This document shows positions 1 to 11,080 of a DNA stretch of 64,000 bases, piece after piece. Each line of letters starts with the position of its first letter. Position 1 is the first letter of the stretch. The notes below the pieces were generated by a model. It made no database searches and was not told the DNA's origin. It was given only the letters and a program-made list of their open reading frames with translations. The DNA is from Hirsutella rhossiliensis. Taxonomy: Eukaryota; Ascomycota; Sordariomycetes; Hypocreales; Ophiocordycipitaceae. The translations under genes and the position numbers were made by a program. The DNA is taken from the NCBI RefSeq assembly GCF_020360975.1, contig NW_025408667.1, positions 6,820,001 to 6,884,000 of the forward strand, given 5' to 3'.

Positions 1-59
1 AGATATCTTTTTAAAGAGGGTACTACCTCCTTAAGGAAGTACTCTACCCCTCCTTAGAT

Positions 60-1080
60 AAATAGGAAGTATTATAGCTATCTTAAAAGCGATTAAAAGC
101 GCGATAGCTAGTAAGAAGGATAAGGTTCTCGCTATACTAAGGGAGCTATCTATAAGACTAGCTTTAACCCCTATAACCTTTATACCGCCGGTTATAGCGG
201 CGATACTACCGATATAAAAGCCGCTCCCTTAGCTAACTTAGGACGGTAGGCTAGAGTCCTTTTACTTCTTCCTTAGCTAGCTATAGATAAAGTTTATAAC
301 TAATAAGAAATAAAGCTTAAATAGCTATTACGATATAGTATAGTATTTACTCCTTTATATACTACTAGAGCCTTAAATATAGCGGATCTTTAGATTCTAA
401 GATAAGGGCGGCCTTAAGGGTAAACGCGACCTATAAGACTTCTTTTAATACCTTATATATACGTTTAGTAACGTATAGGAGCGGGAGAAGGTATAAGATA
501 GGCTATAGACCCTTAAGTAAAAAGATAGATAAACCTTTAGCGAATTCCTCCTTAATTTTAAAGAGATACTCTTATAAGTAGTAGGGACTATAGTATAAAA
601 AGATAGCGTAAAGCTTATATAGCTATAGAATTTAATTACGCTAGCTTTATAAGAGCTACTTATCCTTATAATTATACTTACTAACTATAGCGAGTATATA
701 AGCTAGTTAATAAAGGTAGTATAAGGCTATAAGTAAACGCTATATTTCTAAAAGCTCTATAAGTATATATTATATAGTAGCGTTAAGATTACTATCCTTT
801 TATAAGATAAATAACTAGCTATCGATATAAATAAGGATACCTTAATATTAGCTACTTATATAGACTAAGCTAAATATAGTAAGAAGACGCTATCGACTAC
901 CCTTTATACCGCCTTATACTTTAAGTAGTAAGTAAAGTAGGTAATAAGAGAGGAAATTAAGAAGAGGAAGGCTAATAGCCGCTACTTATATTATAGTATA
1001 TTTATATACTTTATATTAAAATGCCCCTTCCTTTTAGCTAAGCGGCTTATAGCGGTTTAAGTAGTAAAGATAGAACTACT
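60..1080 (+). pseudogene. G1 copy 1 gag remnant
   Basis: Degraded Gag, the structural nucleocapsid polyprotein of an LTR retrotransposon. It aligns base for base with the gag regions of G1 copies 2 (5200-6245) and 3 (26150-27180). Near 980-1030 it carries the remains of a CX2CX4HX4C zinc knuckle; one Cys codon (TGC in aaatgcccc) survives, while the others read TAT or TAC, as expected from RIP of TGT, TGC or CAT/CAC. Many in-frame TAG/TAA codons make it non-functional. No start codon can be assigned because ATG is lost under RIP. Confidence 0.65.
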
Positions 1081-1199
1081 CCTCGCCTTAGATAATAAGG
1101 AGGACTTTGCCCCCTTAAGCCTAGAGGAAAAAAGGTAGCTCTAGAGTAAAGATAGGCTCTAGAGCCTTAATTACTAGTACTAATAAGAGAGAAGGAGGA

Positions 1200-4100
1200 A
1201 TTATCCGCTTATATAAAAGAGAAGCCTACTTTAATATAAGTTATAATTAATAACTCTTTACTTATCGCCGCCCTTATAAATAAGGGCTATAAGTACTACG
1301 CTATAGTTAATAAGGCGCTTATATAAGAGATATAAGTACTAGTAAAAAAGATTACCTTAAGGTAAGTAAAGAGCGCCTTAAGCGCGATAAAAGGTATAGT
1401 AATTAAGGGTATTATATAGCTAGCTATAAAGGTCGATAGCTACTATAAGCTTATTATAGCTTATATAATCCCTTAACTAGAGTTTCCCTTAATCTTTAAG
1501 AAACCTTAGTTATTATATATAAAGTTATACTTAGTTCTATAAGGAACGGTATTCCTACTATAAATAAAGCAGCTATAATATACTCTCCCGATTATATAAG
1601 CTAATAAGTAGTATATTAATTATAGATAAAGTCTTATCCTATAGAGTAAGAATCGCTTATTATTTTATATATTATTATATATTAAACGGGTTACTAGTTA
1701 TCGTATAACTAGGAACTAAAGGAATAGAGCTAGCTTAGAATACTAGCTAAGACCTCTTAAAAATACTAGCATAACTAACCTCCTTTAAACACGAATATTA
1801 GTAGAACTAAGACACTTTTAGATTTACTTAAGGTATTACGGAATTCCTTAGTCTTAGGGCTATATAGCAGCCTAAATCTAGTCCTAAAAGGTTCTTCCGT
1901 TTAGCTATAATTATCTATATAAGATAGTATATCCGCTAGAAAAAAAATATAAGATTATTAACTTTAATACCTCTTTTATATACTAATATATTACTAATAA
2001 ATTCTATTAAAAATCCTACCTTATACTCCTTCTTCCCCTCTATTATATAGTCTTACGTAATTCCTTAATTTCCTAAAATTCCGCTTTTACTTATATACCT
2101 TAAGAAGTTTTATATTAAAAGAAGCTATAGTTTAGGTCTATATAATAGTAGGTCTACTATAATAATAGTTTTATAGGTATAAGACTAAGTATATAAGCTT
2201 TATACTTAGCCTAAAAAGTCCTTACTTTTATCTTTATAAGAACTATATAATAAGTAAAGTAAGAGAAAAGCTAGGTAGCGGCTAATATAGCGGTTTATAT
2301 AGTTAGCTTAGTAGATATCGATAAAGCCCTTTAAATAAAAAAGCTAAAGTCGACTACTAAGCTATAGTAGTAGAAACTAAAGCGCTTCTATAACCTTTTA
2401 TTACTATTTAAGTCTTAGAAAGTAAATAAACTTAACTTATATAAGCTAAAAGTAAATTATAAGATCGTACTCTATACTAATAAAAAGGGGTAAGAACTAC
2501 CTATATTATTTAGACCGCTATATAGTATATTATATATAGAGCTATTAATACTAAAAAGATACTAAGGGACCTCTTAAATTAAGGTTTTATTTAAGTAAGT
2601 AGCTTTAAAGTAAGAGCGCTAGTCTTATTTATATATAAACTAAGGAGCGGGATACAGTTTTACTACAACTATAAGGCTCTAAATATAATTATAAGGCTAG
2701 ATTACTACCCCTTACCCTTAATCTTAGATATACTTTATAACCTCTTAAAAGTAAAGTAGTTTATAAAGCTAGATATAAAATAAGCGTTTTATAAAGTATA
2801 GATCTTAAAGGGTAATAAGTAAAAGATAGCGTTTTATATATACTATAGCTTATTTAAGTAGCTTATAACGCCCTTTAGCTTCTTAAGAGCGCCCGCTACC
2901 TTTTAATATTATATTAATAATATACTTTAAGACTTCCTTAATAAGTTTACCTTTATATATATAGATAATATCCTTATTTATATAAGCGGCTTTTATAAGC
3001 ACTATATAAAAAATATAATAGGTCTTAAAGCGCCTTTAACTTTATAGGCTCTACCTTAACCTAAATAAGTATAAATTTAAGGTTAAGAGGGTTAAGTACC
3101 TAGGCTTTATTATCTATATAAGTATAAGTATATAGGCGGATCCTATAAAGATCTAAGTAATTTAAGACTAAGCGGCCCTAACTATATAAATAAGTATATA
3201 AAGCTTCCTTAGGTTTACGAACTATTATAAGATATTTATTAAAGGCTTCTCTTATATTATAATACCCTTAAACGAGATTACTAGGAAGTAGACCGCCTTT
3301 TATTAAGGGCCTATATAGGAAGGAGCGTTTTATATACTTAAGGGCTTATTCTCTTAAGCCTTAGTATTACTTTAGTAGGACTTTAACTAGTTTATATTAA
3401 TCGAAGTAGACTATAGTAGCTAGGTACTTAAAGGAACGCTCTCTTAATAGATAGATAAGTAGAAGTAATTAGTAGTATTTTGCTCTTATAAGCTAACCTT
3501 AATAGAGCGGAATTATACTATTTATAATAAAAAGATACTAGTAATTATTAGCTACCTTAAGTAATAGTAAGTAGAGCTTTAAAGCTCTAAGAGCTTTAAG
3601 GTTCTTATAGACTATAAGAACCTTAAGTACTTTATAACTTACTAGTACCTCTTAAAGTAGTAAGCCCGCTAAGCGGAGTATCTCTTATACTTTAACTTCT
3701 TAATTAAGTACTAGCTAAGGTAGGACTTTATAGTCCTAGATATACTTTCTTAGAGGGATTAAGACTAGCTAATAAGAGCGGATATTAAGGCCTAGGATCT
3801 ATAGCTTATCCTATAAGAGGCGCTATAGACTTATATAGGAGCTTCCTTAGTAAAGGAAAGCGCGGTACTAATAAATAAGCTTTTCTTTATACCTTTACCT
3901 TAGTTTAGCGAGGAGGGATAGACCGGCCTAAGGGTATATATAGCGCGGGTATTTTAAGATAAGGTCCTTTAACGCTTATAAGATAGGATATCGTTTTTAG
4001 ACTATACTTATAAGAGTATACGCCGCGCTATTAAGTCTAGCGCTTAATACCTTAATTTAAAGCTAAAGCTAAAGGTATAAGTAGCTAACTATTATATCGA

Positions 4101-4256
4101 CCTATAAAGGTATTTATATTAGTAAGGGAGACTATAAGTACTAGGCGCGCTATATACTATAGAAGCTAAGGAGAAGGATCGACCGCTAAAGCTAAATAAA
4201 TAAAATAAGCTTTAAGGGAAGCTAGTCTAGCTCGTCTATAACTTTAGTATTATAAG
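1200..4256 (+). pseudogene. G1 copy 1 pol remnant (protease-RT-RNase H)
   Basis: Degraded Pol, interrupted by a foreign block at 1540-2109. Conceptual translation, reading TAG/TAA as former Gln or Trp, gives Ty3/Gypsy reverse transcriptase at about 2470-3180: a VSSFK...APVLFV stretch, then DYRALN, RYPLP and a tract ending LGFII. The catalytic box at 2958-2969 reads Tyr-Ile-Asp-Asn, so Met and the second catalytic Asp are both lost through G-to-A changes. RNase H follows at about 3340-3760 with a YSYKLT..E.NY motif and an IDYRNL-like tract. It ends before integrase, so it is both mutated and truncated. Confidence 0.75.
1540..2109. mobile_element. About 570-bp insertion in G1 copy 1 (possible solo LTR)
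   Basis: Both other G1 copies read straight across this point (27675 and 40985). In copy 1 the flanks carry TTCTATA (1535-1541) and TTTTATA (2108-2114), a target duplication differing by one C-to-T change. The block has no clear inverted ends and no coding signal, and keeps a few CA dinucleotides, more than its surroundings. A solo LTR of a family not otherwise seen here is the simplest reading; a short non-autonomous element is possible. Confidence 0.6.
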
Positions 4257-4261
4257 CTACT

Positions 4262-4518
4262 TATAAGAGCGCTACTAAGAGGTATAGGCTAATAAAGTAC
4301 TTAGGTATATAGTACTAATATATTAGTAGGGTATTAATAGGGAATTATACCTACCTTACTTATATATTATAGACTACTTACTATTTTAATAAAAGAGGAA
4401 AAATCCCTCTTCTTATAGGCTTTAGTCTTATAATAAGAAGAATATAATATATATAGCGTAGTACCTTTAGCTATCTCTACTACCTAACTAATTATACTAT
4501 AATACGTATTCCCTTATA
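4262..4518 (+). repeat. 5' LTR of outer G2
   Basis: 257 bp, starting TATAAGAGCGCTACT and ending CCCTTATA, the RIPped form of a TG...CA LTR. Same length as 9505-9761, 17057-17313 and 52869-53125. Confidence 0.9.
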
Positions 4519-4980
4519 ATTTTTAAAGCTTCCTTTTTTAGTTACTTAGTAAAGATAGCTACTTAAAGAAGACTATATAACGCTCCTATAGCGTAATATA
4601 GTAGTTAACTAGTTAAGGCCTCTTTATTAAATATATTAAGTATTTACTTAGGAGATAAAAAATAAGAAGATATATCCTTAGAATAGACCCTTACTATAGA
4701 TAGCGTTATAACTATATTAAAGATATCGCTACTTATAAGCGTAAGATAACCGTTTTATAAGGAAAAGCTTATAGCTCTATAAGCGTAAGTTAAGGAGCTA
4801 AAGGAGATAAAACGCCTATAAGATCGCGTTATATAATTAAAGGAGGAAATTACTAAACGCGCTAGTACTATCGCTATTTATTTAAGGAAGCGTCGATAGT
4901 CCTACTCCCTTAAATCGGATAGTAATCGCGTAGGTAAGGTTAAGATTAAAAATATCGCTTAATTATCTTAACCTATTAAT
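4519..4980 (+). pseudogene. 5' leader and start of gag of outer G2
   Basis: Matches the leader and first part of gag of inner G2 (9762-10223) and breaks off in the sequence preceding TATAAGAGTC, the first bases of the G1 LTR. The gag reading resumes at 46188. RIP-type transitions are dense and no ATG remains. Confidence 0.75.
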
Positions 4981-5166
4981 TATAAGAGTCTTTAATTATT
5001 ATAGGTAATAAGCTTAGGCTATAGCCTAAGCTATATAGTTATATATAAAGGGCCGGATCCTATATATATAAGGGCGGGCTAGCCGCGTATAAAAGAGCTT
5101 TATATAGATTATTAATATTATCCTATAGACGGCACCTATATATACGCCTCTACTTACTCTATAATA
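4981..5166 (+). repeat. 5' LTR of G1 copy 2
   Basis: 186 bp, begins TATAAGAGTC and ends TATAATA, consistent with TG...CA ends after RIP. It matches 25919-26104, 38623-38808 and 46002-46187 in length and content. Confidence 0.9.
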
Positions 5167-5199
5167 GTATAAGCTATTAACTAATAGATCTAATAGATA

Positions 5200-6245
5200 T
5201 CTCCTTAGAAAGGGTGCCGCTTTTTTAAGGGAGCACCCTACTACCCCTTAAGCGGATAGGAAGTATTATAGCTATCTTAAAAGCGATTAGAAGCGCGATA
5301 GCTAGCGAGAAAAATAAGGTTCTCGCTATACTAAGGGAGCCGTCTATAAGACTAGCGTTAACCCCTATAACCTTAGTAATACCGGTTATAGCGGCGGTAC
5401 TACTAATATAGAAGCCGCTTTCTTAGCCGACTTAAGATAGTAAGCCTAAGTCCTTTTACTTCTTCCTTAGCTAGCTATAAACGAAGTTTATAATATATAA
5501 GAAATAGGGCCTAAACGGCTATTATAATATAGTATAGTATTCGCTCTTTTATACGCTATTAGAGCCCTAGATATAGCGGATCTTTAGATTCTAAGATAAG
5601 GGCAGCCTTAAAGGTAAACGCGACCTATAGGACTTCTTTTAATACCTTATATATATATTTAGCAACGTATAAGAGCGGGAGAAGGCATAGGATAAGCTAT
5701 AGACCCTTAAGTAAAGGGACGGGTAGACCTTTAGCGAATTCCTCCTTAACTTTAAAGAGACGCTCTTATAAGCGGCGGGAACTATAGTATAAGAAGATAG
5801 CGTAAAGCTTATATAGTTATAGAACTTAATTACGCTAGCCCTATAAGAGCTACTTATCCCTATAATTATACCTACTAACTATAGTAAGTATATAAGCCGG
5901 TTAATAAAGGTAGTATAAGGCTATAAGTAAACGCTATGTTTTTAAAAGCTTTATAAGCGTACGCTATATAGTAGTAATAGGATTACCGCCCCTCTATAAG
6001 AGGAATAGCTAACTATCGATACTAATAAAGATACCTTAATATTAGCTACTTATATAGACCGAGCTAAATATAGTAGGAAGTTATTATTAAATATCCCCTA
6101 TACTATCCCGCTCTCTAAGTAGTAGGCGAAATAAGTAATAAGTAAGGAAATTAAGAAAAGGAAAGCTAACGGCCGCTACCTATATTATAGCGTATCTATA
6201 TACTTTATATTAAAATGCCCTTTCCTTTTAGCTAAGCGGCCTATA
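5200..6245 (+). pseudogene. G1 copy 2 gag remnant
   Basis: Degraded Gag, colinear with 26150-27180 of copy 3. The zinc knuckle remnant is at 6177-6220, followed by a CPFL-type tract and the Ala-Lys-Arg end shared by the three copies. The G3 element enters immediately after this point, at CTATA (6241-6245). In-frame TAG/TAA codons are frequent and no start codon is preserved. Confidence 0.65.
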
Positions 6246-6951
6246 TATTATATACTAGTCCCTTAGTATAGGGCTAGTATATTAACCTTCCTATCTACCT
6301 AGATCTAGTATAGGTCTAATAGGTAATTAAACGGACCAGCTACTATACGTAATTAAACGTATTATATAGACTAGCTACTATACGTTATTACGCGCGTTAA
6401 ATATAAACTAGCTACCGGTCTTATAAATTAAAGTAAAAGTAGTAATAACTATCTATATTCTTCTTTACCCGCCTAAGATCTAGTAGGTTCTCTATCCTTT
6501 ATATATACTATAGCGAGTATAAGACCTTACTTAGGGCTTTAACCGAGTAATATCTTAACCTTATAATTATATAATAGTAGTATAGTATATTAGCGGTATT
6601 TCCCGGTATTTTCCCTAGGTAAGCATAGGTATTTCTCTATAATTTCCCCGCTATATTCTTATAGTAACTTCTTAAGGAAATATCGGTATAGTCCTTAAGG
6701 AACTATTATTACTCGGGAAATTATAGTATATTCCCTATATAATATATCCCTAGGGGAAATCTCTATAAAATATCTATATAATCCGCTTAGTTATCGTTTC
6801 TAGGAATTCTAAGTAATTTCCTAGAGTTTACCTAGTAGCTTCTAGGTTCCTTCTTCCGCGGGGAGCCTTAAGGAGTTAAGGGTAACTTCCTTAAGAGAAG
6901 TAGATATTATTCTAGGTACCTAGATTATTAACTATAGGGTGTCCCGTAATA
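6246..6951 (-). repeat. Left LTR of G3 (3' LTR in element sense)
   Basis: 706 bp, beginning TATTATATACTAGTC and ending GTGTCCCGTAATA on +. Identical in length and near-identical in sequence to 39787-40492. No clear polypurine tract is visible beside it on the minus strand. Confidence 0.88.
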
Positions 6952-7289
6952 AATACCTAGGGCGAAAGAATTAACTAACGTCCCCGTCGGTTTCCCGCGG
7001 TATTTAGGCGGGAGTCGTAGGGATTATAGTAAAGTTATATAGATTTCTAAGGTTAGTATAGGGAATAACTTATTTCTTATCTAGAATATAACCTAGTACG
7101 ACTAATACTAGGGGCGCGAGGCGGCTAAGCTAGGAGTAAAATACTACTAAGATCAGGGGCGCTAAGTAGCTAAACTAAGGTAATAAACGAGTAAGGCTAG
7201 GGGCGTAGTATAGCTAAGCTAGGGAAAACTAATTATAACTAAGGGCGCTTTATAGCTAAGCTAGTAATAAAACGAATAGTACCGGGGAT
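6952..7289. other. Non-coding stretch between G3 LTR and extra ORF
   Basis: About 340 bp with no convincing reading frame. It contains short degenerate repeats on the theme TAGCTAAGCTAG, about 40-50 bp apart (around 7121-7275), with GGGGCG or AGGGGCGC spacers. The repeats may be 3' untranslated structure of G3; I see nothing else. Confidence 0.4.
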
Positions 7290-9200
7290 ACTATAAGGCT
7301 AACCCGGTAACCAACTATCTTACGCCGCGGGGGTAGGGGTAGGGCAGGGGATCTCTTCCTTAGCTTCCTCCTCCGTTAGTTTCTTAGGGCCTACTAGCAC
7401 GTCGGCTAAGGTATCTTATATATTAGAGGCTCTATAGATAGGCACGCTATAGGCGTTATTCGGGGCTAGTTCTACTAGGAGTATTATAGCTAGTCCGTCG
7501 CGAGAGGCTAGAATTTAGTTATAGATTACTACTACTAGTGCCTATATAATCGGGCCTAGGTTCTAGAATCCGCCTAAGTACGCGTTAGTAAACTTTTAGT
7601 CTAACGAGTTAAAATAGGCTATTACGTTAGCCGTATAAGGGCGGGCCGCGGCTAGCGTATATAGGGGGCTAACGCGGGCGGCTTTTTAGTATACTATAGC
7701 GAGCTCGGGTAAGTCGTTTAAGAGGTAAGCGGCGAAAGCGAACTAATAGATAAAGCTAGCGGGTACTCCGGCGAGGGTAGCGTACTAGCCGAGCGAGAGG
7801 TTAGCGTCGGCCTCCTTATAGATAGCGGCGAATAGATTTACCTAGATTATAGCCGTATCTAGGGCTCTATAGACTAGCGCTTTTAACCTAGAGTAAACGA
7901 TACCTATATAGCTATCTATATCGCCTAGGTTATCGTAGTATACTATAAACGGTGCGATAAAGAATAGTCTAGGCTTTTCGCGGCTTAGAACCTAGAAGGG
8001 GTTAAGCTTCTATCGGACTAATATCGGGGCCTAGTCCTCGGCGAATAGATTAGCCCGCTTAGAGGGAGTAAAGGGCGGGGCCGCGGCGGCGGCGAATAGG
8101 CGCCTAGCGAATAGGTTCCTTAATAGCTCGTTAAATATAAGGTCTCCTATGCTAGATCCTCTGGTCCTAGCCGGGGTGCGCTTAAGGGTCTCTTTAAACT
8201 TATAAGTTCTTAGTATACTAAAGGCCTTACGCTCCTCCGCAGCGGCGGTCTTAAATATCTTTAGATAGGCGGGGAGGCACTTTATACTAGTAACGGTAGC
8301 AACGATCTTAAGTATCTTAGCGTCTATAGAGGCTACTTATCTAGATAGGAGCTTATTAACGACGTCGGCTAAGATAGTAGCGATCTACGTAGTACTAAGG
8401 GCGCTAGTTATTATCTTAGTTTTATTAAGGAAAATAGCTTTATCTAGGTTATATAGCGATAAGGGAAGAAGCTTATCCTTATTAGACGATAGGGTAAACT
8501 ACCCGCGGGCGTTTTAAGGGGTACTAGGGGTTTTTCTTATAATGCCTAAAACTAAGGGCAGCGAGTCGCTAGACGAATTACTAAAGCTTAATAGCAATAA
8601 GGTATAGTCGTCGAAGTAAACGCGTAATAGAGTACTAAGAATAAGGTAACGGGAAGCGCCGACCTACTATAGTTAGATAGTTAACGTCGCGTTTTTATTA
8701 GTTTAGGTAATTATAGGAGTTATAGTAGTAATATAACGGGCGGCGATACTATAAGGCGTAGAGAAGTATAGCTAGTTACGTTTACGTAGATTACGGGCTT
8801 TAGCTAGGGGAAGAGATAAAGGGGTATAGTATATACCGTTTTCTACTAAGCCTACGTTAAGATTATACCCTTCTTTAGTAAGGAGGTCGCGGTAGTTAGT
8901 ATATATACTATAATTATCCCGTTTCTACTTAGTAAATACGGCTATATTAGACTTAAGGTTATAGAGGAGCTCTGCCTTATTCCTATATAATTAAACTACT
9001 TAGCGGAATCCCTTAAGGCTTAGGCGCGGTAGTCGGCGGTAGATTTAGTCGGAGAAATATTAGCGAAATACTAAGTCCTTACTATAATACTTATAGCCTT
9101 AGATAGCGGGAACCTTAAAGGTAGGTATAAGAGGGGAGCTATTTAGTATAGAAAAGGGAGCGTAAAAGGATAGGGAAATTAGGTTTCTAAAATAAAAATA
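7290..9200 (-). pseudogene. Extra sense-strand ORF of G3 downstream of pol (about 630 codons)
   Basis: Read from about 9200 down to 7290 on the minus strand, one frame stays coherent for about 630 codons; the only interruptions are TAG/TAA codons of the kind RIP makes from CAG, CAA or TGG. It lies after the chromodomain (about 9400-9504) and before the 3' LTR, in pol orientation, the position an env gene takes in errantiviruses. I recognise no env, protease or nucleic-acid motif. It has Tyr- and Leu-rich N-terminal stretches (for example RDNYSIYTNYRDLL), a middle rich in Ser and Thr, and an Ala- and Leu-rich C-terminal half. I see no clear signal peptide or membrane anchor. The start is uncertain because ATG would be mutated; function unknown. 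Confidence 0.55.
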
Positions 9201-9399
9201 AATATAAGTACTAAAACATAGAATTAGGTTACCGTTCGCTACGGGCAGCCTATTAATACTTATTAGCTAGTTAACCTATCCCTAGACTTCTAAGTAAACG
9301 AACGGTAATAGCGCGTACTATATACCGTTATTTCTCCCTTAGCTATAATAGCTCGTACTATTATATAGCGCGCGCGCGGAGCTTCTAGGTATAGGTAAT

Positions 9400-9504
9400 A
9401 TAACCTTATAATGCTCCTTACTATATAGTAAATTCTTCGATAAGGTCTTTAGCGATAATATCCTTAGCGGCTACCTAGGAATTATAGCTACTTAGCTAGC
9501 CTTT
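9400..9504 (-). pseudogene. G3 chromodomain, C-terminal part (cut by inner G2)
   Basis: The minus strand continues the chromodomain that starts at 17319-17400: on one side of the inner G2 it reads EYLV.RKG, on the other SSYNS.VAAKDIIAKDLIEEF. The CCTTT duplication (9500-9504 and 17314-17318) marks the break. Chromodomains of chromoviral integrases bind methylated histone H3 and steer insertion to heterochromatin. Confidence 0.65.
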
Positions 9505-9761
9505 TATAAGAGCGCTACTAAGAGGTACGGGCTAATAAAGCACTTAGGTACGTAGTACTAATATATCGGTAGGGTATCGGCAGGGAATCGTGCCTACCCC
9601 GCTCGTATATTATAGACTACTCGCTACTCCGACTAAAGAGGAGAAATCCCTCTTCTCGTAAGCTTTAGTCTTACGATAAGGAGAATACAATATATATAGC
9701 GTAGTACCTCTAGCTATCTCTACTACCTAACTAATTATACCGTGATACGTATTCCCTTATA
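9505..9761 (+). repeat. 5' LTR of inner G2
   Basis: 257 bp, from TATAAGAGCG to CCCTTATA; direct repeat of 17057-17313. Confidence 0.92.
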
Positions 9762-10019
9762 ATTTCTAAAGCTTCCCTTTTTAGTTACCTAGTAGAGATA
9801 GCTACTTAGAGAAGACTACGTAACGCTCCTATAGCGCGACGTAGTAGTTAACTAGTCGAGGCCTCTTCGTTACGTATATCGAGTATCTACTTAAGAGACG
9901 AAGAATAGGAAGATATATCCTTAGAATAGACCCCTACTACGGACGGCGTTATAACTATATCGAAGATATCGCTACCCGTAGGCGTAAGATAACCGTCTCG
10001 TAAGGAAAAGCTTACGGCC

Positions 10020-11080
10020 CTATAAGCGCGCGTTAAGGAGCTAGAGGAGACGAAACGCCTATAAGATCGCGTTGTATAATTAGAAGAGGAAATTGCTAAA
10101 CGCGCCGGTGCTATCGCTATCCGTTCGGGGAAGCGTCGACGGTCCTACTCCCCTAAATCGGACGGCAGTCGCGGTAGCGAGGTTAAGATTAAAAATATCG
10201 CTTAATTATCCTAACCTACTAATACATAGAAACGTCTAGACTAGACTTATAATCTAGAGGACGCCTTTAGGGCAGCGCTTAGACGCTTTCGTCGCGACGA
10301 AACGAAGATCCTCTACGCGGTAGATTATATATATAGCGACTATAAAGCGAGATAGCGCCGATACCTTAAAGAATAAACGCTGATTAACCGAACTAAATAT
10401 AGCACGGATTAGGTATACTTTAAGGAATAGATACTCGTCTTAATTAAGGATACTATAAATAGGGAGATACTATTAACGACGTAATTAAAAGAGGCTCGCT
10501 AACGCAAAGGCTAGTCCCCCCTAGAGTTTAGCTTATACCTTAACTCCTTAGAGAGGTATTTCGAACGCCTATTAAAAAAGGCGCGTACTCTTACGTTTTT
10601 CGCTAAGCTAGAGCTATAACTTTAGGACTAAATTAACCTCTATTTAATACCTATCTATACCTACTAACGGGAAGAGCTTATATAAGTCGCCTAACGATAT
10701 TAGGATACTACTACTAATAAGAGGCGACGTATTAATACTACTTCTACCCTTAGAGGAACTAGGAATAGAAGTAGTGCTATACCCTAAGGCGGTATATATA
10801 GGGGAAGGAATTAAAGAGGCCGATAAGCTAGGCTAAATCGTTAAGGAAATACTACCGATTTAACTAATAACTAGTAAGCTAGCGATATACCTACTAAGGG
10901 CTAAACTAGGGGACGTTATCGAGGAAGAGGATCTTTTACTTAATTAGGAATTATATGTTTCTAATATAATAAGCCGGGATACCTATCTATAGAATATACT
11001 AATTCTCTAAAGGTAGAAACCCTAGTAAAGACTCTTAGACTCGATACCGTAAAATAAGGAAAAGGCAAGATATTAGGGTA
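10020..11080 (+). pseudogene. Inner G2 gag remnant with zinc knuckle
   Basis: A + strand frame coherent apart from TAG/TAA codons gives a Gag-like protein: a helical basic core (tracts such as DAFRAALRRFRRDETK), then an Arg/Gln/Gly-rich linker, then a CX2CX4HX4C zinc knuckle at 10956-10997. In the knuckle the first Cys codon (TGT) survives, while the second Cys, His and last Cys read TAT or TAC. Gag packages the element RNA. It is non-functional through multiple stops. Confidence 0.7.

Larger units (their letters stand above)
1..4261 (+). mobile_element. G1 copy 1: RIP-degraded Ty3/Gypsy chromovirus, truncated
   Basis: The first base matches a point about 27 bp inside the 5' LTR of the other two G1 copies (compare 5193 and 26130), so its 5' LTR lies just outside the window. 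It runs colinear with G1 copies 2 and 3 through gag, protease, RT and RNase H, and stops at about 4256-4261 just before the integrase zinc-binding region, where the outer G2 LTR begins. CA and TG are almost absent. A block of about 570 bp at 1540-2109 is missing from the other copies. No intact reading frame survives. Confidence 0.85.
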
